A stretch of DNA of 11,277 bases from a bacterium. Its GTDB lineage: Bacteria; SZUA-79; Acidulodesulfobacterales; Acidulodesulfobacteraceae. Position numbers and translations under genes: made by a program. Below are positions 6,265-11,277 of the stretch, in pieces (the first letter of the stretch is position 1; every line of letters starts with the position of its first letter). Where the stretch lies: the NCBI GenBank assembly GCA_021828445.1, contig JAJZJD010000028.1, positions 561-11,837 on the forward strand. The letters run 5' to 3'. The notes under the pieces were generated by a model that ran no database searches, was not told the origin of the DNA, and saw only the letters and a program-made list of their open reading frames with translations.

Positions 6265-6272
6265 CTGTATAA

Positions 6273-6647
6273 TTGGTCAAGAAAAATTTTTTAAAAAAAA
6301 TTGAACATCAGTTTCCAAAAAAATACGAGACGCTGATTATTCTTAATCCCGATATAGAGGAAAACAGGTTCAATCAGTTTCTCGATAAAATAAAGGATAT
6401 TATGTCTAAAAACGGCGCAGAATTCTTAAATTTTGAAGACTGGGGCGCCAGAAAACTTTCCTACGATATAAAAAAACTGAACAGGGGGAAATTTATATTG
6501 GTGCATTTTTCGGCGAAAGGCTCTTTTATACAGGAACTTGAAAGAAATTTAAGGATTTCCGACGACTGCGTCAGATTTCAAACAGTGGTATTTACAAAGG
6601 ATATAGAACCAAAAAAGGAAAATAAGGAGGAAGCAGTCAATGAATAA
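6273..6647 (+). CDS. rpsF: 30S ribosomal protein S6
   Basis: S6 binds S18 and the platform region of 16S rRNA in the small subunit. The 124-residue protein has the normal core: [12 protein letters not shown] at 17-28, a helix to about 47, the signature [21 protein letters not shown] at 54-74, and the last strand RFQTVVFTK at 101-109. The charged tail to residue 124 is typical. Translation starts with TTG eight bases after AAGGAGGG. The core tyrosine-glutamate pair is at residues 18-19, whereas in E. coli S6 it is at 4-5, so about 14 residues (roughly [13 protein letters not shown]) are extra at the N-terminus. The gene opens the operon rpsF-rpsR-DUF2232-rplI-dnaB and overlaps rpsR by eight bases. 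Confidence 0.95.
   Translation: MVKKNFLKKIEHQFPKKYETLIILNPDIEENRFNQFLDKIKDIMSKNGAEFLNFEDWGARKLSYDIKKLNRGKFILVHFSAKGSFIQELERNLRISDDCVRFQTVVFTKDIEPKKENKEEAVNE
6624..6630 (+). promoter_or_regulatory. Ribosome-binding site of rpsR (AAGGAGG)
   Basis: AAGGAGG lies nine bases before the ATG at 6640, inside the 3' end of rpsF. It confirms the overlapping start and suggests rpsR is translated both by coupling and by direct initiation. Confidence 0.8.
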
Positions 6648-6918
6648 CTATCAGCATAAAAAAACCGCAAAACCTGCCGGAATGGGTTTTATCCGCAGGA
6701 CATATACCAGAAAAAAAGTATGCAGATTCTGCGCGGATCAAAACTTAAAAATCGACTATAAAGATTCAAGGCTTATGAGAAATTTTGTCTCCGAGAGAGG
6801 TAAGATTATGCCGAGGAGAATTACGGGAAACTGCGCCTATCATCAAAGAAGGGTATCAAAAGCTATTAAAATTTCAAGAATAGTTTCGATAATGCCCTAT
6901 ACGTCCGTTAATATTTAA
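6640..6918 (+). CDS. rpsR: 30S ribosomal protein S18
   Basis: S18 pairs with S6 on the 30S platform. The 92-residue protein has the family core from about residue 26: [18 protein letters not shown], then [21 protein letters not shown] and [16 protein letters not shown]. Cys28, Cys31 and Cys66 with His69 form the ligand set expected for a zinc-binding (C+) S18. Many other bacteria have lost this set. The N-terminal tail is a little longer and more basic than in short S18 proteins. It overlaps the end of rpsF, and its stop codon TAA shares its last base with the ATG of the next gene (TAATG). Confidence 0.95.
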   Translation: MNNYQHKKTAKPAGMGFIRRTYTRKKVCRFCADQNLKIDYKDSRLMRNFVSERGKIMPRRITGNCAYHQRRVSKAIKISRIVSIMPYTSVNI

Positions 6919-7943
6919 TGTTTAAAACAAAAACGGTATTTTTAAGTTTATTGCTCTCCGTTTTATTGTTTTTATTTGTTATAAATTCAATATACGAGGG
7001 GGCGTATTCTTTTATCAATCCTTTTTTCTATATATATTACGACATTACCCTAATACTTTTATTTTCTCTTATCGGACCCGCTTCGGCTGTACCTATACTG
7101 TTATCCGTTGTTATTGCCGTCGGTTTTTTAATGAACTATAACGGCGGGGCAGACTTTAGCGGCTACTTTAATCATGCCGCTTTCGGACGTTTTTTTATAT
7201 CGGTAATAATAATTCAACTTTTGATATTTATCGTTATACCGTATGCATTTTCCTATTTAATTTCAAAAGGGTCCGGCGTGGCAAAATCTATTTGCTTTCC
7301 CGTGTCAGCCGTATTCGCAGTATCTTTTTCTCTTGCGGCTCTTTATATATTTGCCGGCAAAATAGATATGGTTTCGTCTTTGAATTATTTCTCCGGTAAT
7401 ATGACTGAAAAGCTCATAAACACTTATAATAAAATGGGGATGGAATATTTTACGACTTTGAAAATGAAGACTCTAATTTCTAAGCTCCTGAAAATTATCT
7501 TTTTACTTCTGCCGGCAATATTAATAATTTTTTCATGGATGAGCGCATGGATAAGTTTTATATTTTTGAAAAAAATTTCAAAAAAGAATAATGCTTTTTT
7601 TAACGGCATAAAGGAAAATTTATCGCTTTGGAAGTCTTCGGACTATTTTTTATTATTTCTTATAGCGGGAATAATAATTTCTATTTTTTCGGTTGGCATA
7701 TTCAAATATATAGGCTATAATATAATTTTATTGTCTTCTTCGGTTTATCTGGTTCAGGGGTTAACAATAATTTCTTTCTTTTTCAACAAGTTAAATATAA
7801 ATATATTTTTAAGAATACTCGGATACGCAATTATTTTTATTTTCAGCAATCCGATAATTATATTTATTATAATGACCGGAATTTTCGATATGTGGTTTAA
7901 TTTTAGAAAAATAGAAACTAACAAAAAGGGGGTTAGTATTTAA
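6918..7943 (+). CDS. DUF2232 (YybS-like) multi-pass membrane protein
   Basis: A 341-residue, strongly hydrophobic protein with about eight predicted membrane spans (near 7-24, 39-53, 55-75, 92-116, 122-146, 189-218, 243-263, 268-287 and 297-320, some possibly re-entrant). The C-terminal half has the pattern of the DUF2232/YybS family: LWKSSDYFLLFLIAG at 236-250, then a segment ending in SSSVYLVQGLTIISFFFNKL. The biochemical role of the family is not established. The position between rpsR and rplI is the usual one for this family in deltaproteobacteria, and B. subtilis yybS is also near rplI, which supports the assignment. Translation begins at TAATG overlapping the rpsR stop with no Shine-Dalgarno site, so it depends on coupling. 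This may keep expression below that of the ribosomal proteins. Confidence 0.8.
   Translation: MFKTKTVFLSLLLSVLLFLFVINSIYEGAYSFINPFFYIYYDITLILLFSLIGPASAVPILLSVVIAVGFLMNYNGGADFSGYFNHAAFGRFFISVIIIQLLIFIVIPYAFSYLISKGSGVAKSICFPVSAVFAVSFSLAALYIFAGKIDMVSSLNYFSGNMTEKLINTYNKMGMEYFTTLKMKTLISKLLKIIFLLLPAILIIFSWMSAWISFIFLKKISKKNNAFFNGIKENLSLWKSSDYFLLFLIAGIIISIFSVGIFKYIGYNIILLSSSVYLVQGLTIISFFFNKLNINIFLRILGYAIIFIFSNPIIIFIIMTGIFDMWFNFRKIETNKKGVSI
7926..7932 (+). promoter_or_regulatory. Ribosome-binding site of rplI (AAGGGGG)
   Basis: AAGGGGG lies 12 bases before the rplI ATG, within the last codons of the DUF2232 gene. It can pair with the anti-Shine-Dalgarno sequence using one G-U pair. The spacing is slightly long, but no better site exists. 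Confidence 0.5.
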
Positions 7944-7944
7944 T

Positions 7945-8391
7945 ATGAAAATCATACTTAAAGAAGATGTTCAAAATTTAGGATTTATGGGAGAAACCGT
8001 CAATGTTGCGGACGGTTACGCAAGGAATTTTTTAATGCCTAAAAATCTTGCGATACCTGCGACGAATTCAAACGTCAAAACAGTAGAACACGAGAAAAAG
8101 ATAATAGATAAAAAGAAAGCGAAAATAGCCTCGGAACTAACGGAAATTAAAAATAATCTTGAAAAAACCGAAATTATTATACCGGTTAAAGTCGGCGAAA
8201 ACGAAAAAATATTCGGAAGTATTACATCGATGGATATCGAAAATAAACTTAAAGATTCCGGCTTTAATATCGACAGGAAGATAATTAATCTTGACAATCC
8301 GATAAAAGAACTCGGAATACAGACCGTTAAAATTAAGCTCTCTAAAGATATCGTCGCGGAGATTAAAGTCAACGTAACGCCGGAAATTTAA
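7945..8391 (+). CDS. rplI: 50S ribosomal protein L9
   Basis: L9 binds 23S rRNA domain V near the L1 stalk base and extends away from the 50S subunit. At 148 residues it has the usual length. The N-terminal domain contains ILKEDVQNLGFMGETVNVADGY followed by ARNFLMPKNLAIPAT, the L9 signature (residues 4-40). A long lysine-rich connecting helix (about 42-75) links to the C-terminal domain, which begins near IIIPVKVGENEKIFGSIT at 77-94 and ends IKVNVTPEI. The start is one base after the DUF2232 stop. The gene lies 27 bases before dnaB, as in many bacterial operons. Confidence 0.96.
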   Translation: MKIILKEDVQNLGFMGETVNVADGYARNFLMPKNLAIPATNSNVKTVEHEKKIIDKKKAKIASELTEIKNNLEKTEIIIPVKVGENEKIFGSITSMDIENKLKDSGFNIDRKIINLDNPIKELGIQTVKIKLSKDIVAEIKVNVTPEI

Positions 8392-8418
8392 AAATTAGAA
8401 CATTATTTTTATGTATTT

Positions 8419-9801
8419 ATGCAAAGCGAAAGACAAAAAAAAGGGTCTACCGATTTTATAAACATTGTTCCGCCTAATTCCATAGATGCCGAGAAAGCTT
8501 TGCTTTCCTCGATATTAATAGATAATTCCCAGATAAATTCGGTACTGGGAATTATCGCTCCCGAAGATTTCTACGATAGCGTAAACTCGAGAATCTTTAA
8601 GATAATTGCAAAATTAAGCGAAAAAAATGAGCCTGTAGATATAATTACGATTTTAAACGGTTTAGAAAAAGACCCCGATTTCTCGAAAGGTTTTTCCGAT
8701 TTTGATTACAACAACTACCTGTCCTCCCTCTTTGAAATGCCTGCCGGACTTTTTAATATCGAACAATATTCAAAAATCGTAAAAGAAAAATCCACCCTGA
8801 GAAATCTTATTAACGCCTCGAATAAAATCAGGCAGAAATGCTACGAACAGAATGACGACGTCGAAAATATAATCGATTTTACCGAAAAAACTATATTCGA
8901 CGCAACCGAAAAGGATTCCCCTAAAAATTATGTAGAAGTTTACCCTTTAATAGTCGATTATTTTAAAAAACTTACTTCAAAAAAACATGAAAACGATGTT
9001 ATTACGGGCATTCACAGCGGATTAAACTATTTGGACGAATACACCAACGGTTTTCAGCCGTCCGACCTGATTATTATAGCAGGAAGACCTTCTATGGGAA
9101 AAACGGCTCTCTCTCTTTGCGTTGCAAAAAATATCGCCGTTAAAAAGATTCCGGTTGCGTTCTTTTCGCTTGAAATGTCTAAAGAACAGCTCGCCACTCG
9201 TCTTCTGGCTATGACGGCTAAAATAGACTCTTCCTTTCTGCGAAGAGGTAAAATTCATAATCCCGATATAGAAAACATACACAAAGCGCTTGAAATACTT
9301 GAAGATATCCCTATATACATAGACGACAGCGCAGGCATAACGGTAACGGAGTTAAGAGCCAAAACCCGCAGATTAAAAAGAGAAAAAAATATCGAAATAG
9401 TTATAATAGACTACCTTCAGCTTATGAAAGCTTCCCATAACATAGAATCGAGAGAACAGGCTATAGCGGATATTTCCCGCTCCTTGAAAGGTCTTGCAAA
9501 AGAACTTAATATTCCGGTAATCGCCCTTTCCCAGTTAAACAGAATGGTCGAATCGAGACAGGACAGAAAACCCCAGCTTGCAGACCTCAGGGAATCGGGA
9601 GCGATAGAACAGGATGCCGACTTAATTATGTTTGTTTACAGGGAAGAGGTTTATAAGAAGGATACGGAAAATAAAGGCATCGCCGAATTGATAATCGGCA
9701 AACAGAGGAACGGTCCTACCGGTATCGTTAAACTTTCTTATATCGACAAATATACGTCCTTCGAAAATCTTACATACGAAGACGGAGAAGCATATATCTA
9801 A
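8419..9801 (+). CDS. dnaB: Replicative DNA helicase DnaB
   Basis: The hexameric 5'-3' helicase that unwinds DNA at the replication fork. The 460-residue length is normal and there is no intein. The N-terminal domain (about 15-165) starts PPNSIDAEKALLSSILID. The RecA-like motor contains Walker A GRPSMGKTA at 222-230 (Lys228), SLEMS at 250-254, Walker B IVIIDYLQLM at 327-336 (Asp331), and LSQLNR at 370-375. The block ESGAIEQDADLIMFVYR at 392-408 carries the arginine-finger region, and KQRNGPTG at 428-435 is the last conserved motif. There is no Shine-Dalgarno sequence in the 27 bases after rplI, so the start rests on family alignment. Its stop overlaps the stop of the convergent ROK gene by four bases. 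Confidence 0.96.
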   Translation: MQSERQKKGSTDFINIVPPNSIDAEKALLSSILIDNSQINSVLGIIAPEDFYDSVNSRIFKIIAKLSEKNEPVDIITILNGLEKDPDFSKGFSDFDYNNYLSSLFEMPAGLFNIEQYSKIVKEKSTLRNLINASNKIRQKCYEQNDDVENIIDFTEKTIFDATEKDSPKNYVEVYPLIVDYFKKLTSKKHENDVITGIHSGLNYLDEYTNGFQPSDLIIIAGRPSMGKTALSLCVAKNIAVKKIPVAFFSLEMSKEQLATRLLAMTAKIDSSFLRRGKIHNPDIENIHKALEILEDIPIYIDDSAGITVTELRAKTRRLKREKNIEIVIIDYLQLMKASHNIESREQAIADISRSLKGLAKELNIPVIALSQLNRMVESRQDRKPQLADLRESGAIEQDADLIMFVYREEVYKKDTENKGIAELIIGKQRNGPTGIVKLSYIDKYTSFENLTYEDGEAYI

Positions 9802-10763
9802 CAATAGCGCATAGCGGCTAATCCTGCGGCTCCGATAATTCCGGCATCTTTTCCTAATGCCGCTCTTAATATCCTGAGGCTTAATACCGATGCTTTAAGC
9901 GCTCTTCCGTCCACCTCGCTTTTAACTATATCGAACAGGTCGGGAATACCGTCTATAACTCCTCCGCCGAGTATTATTACGCAGGGATTCAATAAATTTA
10001 CCGCGCTGATTACGCCGTCGGACAAATAACGTCCCGTTTCTTTAATTAACGCGGCGGCATTTTTATCGCCTGCTTGATACGCTTGAGCGACCGTTTCTGC
10101 CGATACGCCTTCGATACTTCCGCCTGCCGCATTTATAATATTTTCAAAACTCTTATTATCTGCGGCCGCTCTTTCTTTAGCTATGTTTGCGATTCCAAGG
10201 CCTCCGGCATACGCCTCGAGACAGCCGGAGTTTCCGCAGGCGCATTTCCTTCCTCCCGAAACAACCGTTATATGCCCTATCTCCCCGGCGGCATTAGAAC
10301 ACCCAGTATATAAAGAGCCGTTAATAACGATTCCTGAACCTATTCCCGTTCCCGCAAAAATACATATAATATTATCTTCGCCTTTTCCCGAACCGAACTT
10401 CCATTCTCCGTAAGTAATAGCGGTTAAGTCGTTTGTTATATAGGCGTCTAAGCCGGTTTCCTTTTCAAGTATCTTCTTAAGCGGAACGTCGCGCCAGTTT
10501 AGGTTTGGAGAAAACATAACAGAGCCTGTCTTATCGTCTATCTGCCCCGCTATGCCGACGCCTATAGCTTTAACGCCGTATTTTCCGTTTGCCGATAAAA
10601 ATTGTTTTATATTTTGTATTACGAAATCTGTCTGCCTTCCGGCTCCATTCAGCGATTTATCGAGCGGAACGGACATACGGCTCTTTACCGTTCCGTCTTC
10701 GCCGGAAATTCCACATCTTAAATTTGTGCCGCCTATATCTATTCCTGCCGTATTCATTTCCAT
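9798..10763 (-). CDS. ROK-family sugar kinase, probable glucokinase
   Basis: A cytoplasmic ATP-dependent sugar kinase of the ROK family (321 residues, usual length). Residues 9-14 are the phosphate loop DIGGTN. GVGIAGQID at 68-76 is the inner domain block. Asn111-Asp112 in TNDLTA supplies the catalytic Asp112, followed by AGTGIGSG at 137-144. Sugar-binding EIGH is at 161-164. The zinc site is complete: His164 with Cys174, Cys176 and Cys181 in CACGNSGC. IILGGGV at 263-269 completes the ATP site. Glucose is the likeliest substrate, but ROK kinases for N-acetylmannosamine or fructose share these motifs. ATG at codon 3 is an alternative start. No ribosome-binding site is seen, and a TAAAAT box (10767-10772) is close upstream. 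It lies 29 bases after the GGDEF gene on the same strand. Confidence 0.88.
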   Translation of the reverse strand: MEMNTAGIDIGGTNLRCGISGEDGTVKSRMSVPLDKSLNGAGRQTDFVIQNIKQFLSANGKYGVKAIGVGIAGQIDDKTGSVMFSPNLNWRDVPLKKILEKETGLDAYITNDLTAITYGEWKFGSGKGEDNIICIFAGTGIGSGIVINGSLYTGCSNAAGEIGHITVVSGGRKCACGNSGCLEAYAGGLGIANIAKERAAADNKSFENIINAAGGSIEGVSAETVAQAYQAGDKNAAALIKETGRYLSDGVISAVNLLNPCVIILGGGVIDGIPDLFDIVKSEVDGRALKASVLSLRILRAALGKDAGIIGAAGLAAMRYC

Positions 10764-10792
10764 ATTATTTTAATTCAAAATAAAGACTACCG

Positions 10793-11277
10793 TCAGGAAT
10801 TATCGCTATCGTCGTCTCCCGCTATCTCGACCTTTTTCCCTTTATATTCCCCTATTATCCTGTTCCTGCCGCTCTTTTTAGCCTCATAAAGGAAATCGTC
10901 GGCAATTTTTAAAATATCGTCCGTGCCGTTTATTCTTTCATCCGGCATAGCGGCAATTCCTATGGAAATGGTAACTTCACCCGGCAACTGCATAAATTTC
11001 TGATTTTTTATCAGATTTTTTAATTTTTTAGCTGAAAGAACGGCTCCGTTAAAGTCGGTCTGAGGCAGAATGATAACAAACTCTTCCCCGCCGTATCTTG
11101 TGGCTATATCTATATTTCTGATATTGTTCCTTAAGATACCGCCTATCTGCGATAAAACTATATCGCCGACCTTATGTCCGTAAAAATCGTTAACGTGTTT
11201 AAAATGGTCTATGTCTAATATCATAACGGATAAACTGCTCCCGTATCTTTTAGCCTTGTTGAATTCAACTTCCAAAA
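10793..11277 (-). CDS. GGDEF-domain diguanylate cyclase, partial (N-terminus outside window)
   Basis: Only the C-terminal 161 codons are present. The frame is open to the window edge, and the first in-frame TTG there is very probably an internal leucine. Counting from that TTG, DIDHFKHVND at 21-30 is the metal and substrate entry motif. GGEEF at 62-66 is an active-site variant expected to be competent for making cyclic di-GMP from two GTP. An I-site RxxD (RNID, 53-56) sits five residues upstream, so product inhibition is likely. SIGIA at 104-108 and ADDFLYEAKKSGRNRI at 125-140 complete the domain. After the domain there is only a short acidic tail ending DDDSDNS. The sensory or membrane part must lie beyond the window. 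It is upstream of the ROK kinase on the same strand, 29 bases apart. Confidence 0.9.
   Translation of the reverse strand, partial: LEVEFNKAKRYGSSLSVMILDIDHFKHVNDFYGHKVGDIVLSQIGGILRNNIRNIDIATRYGGEEFVIILPQTDFNGAVLSAKKLKNLIKNQKFMQLPGEVTISIGIAAMPDERINGTDDILKIADDFLYEAKKSGRNRIIGEYKGKKVEIAGDDDSDNS

Noticed and set aside
8016..8372. A 118-codon open frame on the strand opposite rplI
   Set aside because: L9 is unambiguous across the same bases. The antisense frame is hydrophobic only because it mirrors lysine- and glutamate-rich codons.
1..11277. CRISPR array, tRNA or rRNA genes, phage or insertion-sequence genes
   Set aside because: No regularly spaced repeats, no cloverleaf or rRNA-like sequence, and no transposase, integrase or capsid motifs were found. 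Nearly all bases are in recognised housekeeping genes.

Overview
The window is an AT-rich bacterial chromosome segment that is almost entirely housekeeping genes. The strongest lineage clue is the gene order rpsF, rpsR, DUF2232 membrane protein, rplI, dnaB, together with a yggT-divIVA pair and a PHP-domain PolX. This combination fits deltaproteobacterial (Desulfobacterota-like) genomes or a related deep Gram-negative lineage better than Gammaproteobacteria. That placement is inference from gene order and family content, and I cannot name a genus.

Layout. Positions 1-273 hold no convincing gene, but they contain several short perfect inverted repeats and a possible broken reading frame. A secreted or membrane-anchored DsbA-like thioredoxin follows (274-942, +). 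It converges on a two-gene minus-strand unit, polX then thiD, joined by an ATGA overlap (953-3519). A 62-bp divergent promoter region separates polX from the plus-strand pair yggT-divIVA (3582-4633). After a 128-bp gap comes a stand-alone B12-binding radical SAM enzyme that resembles the hopanoid C-3 methylase HpnR family (4762-6189). The best promoter in the window (TTGCAA, 17 bp, TATAAT) then drives the ribosomal and replication operon rpsF-rpsR-DUF2232-rplI-dnaB (6273-9801). dnaB overlaps tail-to-tail by 4 bp with a minus-strand unit made of a GGDEF protein, cut by the window end, and a ROK-family sugar kinase (9798-11277).

How the genes fit together. The ribosomal operon supplies S6, S18 and L9 plus the replicative helicase. 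yggT-divIVA concerns envelope and division organisation. PolX is a gap-repair polymerase with a nuclease domain. ThiD belongs to thiamine synthesis or salvage. The ROK kinase feeds sugar phosphate into metabolism. The GGDEF domain makes cyclic di-GMP and keeps its inhibitory I-site.

Nothing here is clearly an undescribed system. The points most worth a second look are: the identity of the HpnR-like enzyme; the contrast between strong Shine-Dalgarno sites on rpsF and rpsR and several genes with no such site and a -10-like box next to the start codon; the rpsF leader, which has a hairpin but not the known S6:S18 regulatory motif; the N-terminal extension of S6; and the repeat-rich first 220 bases.
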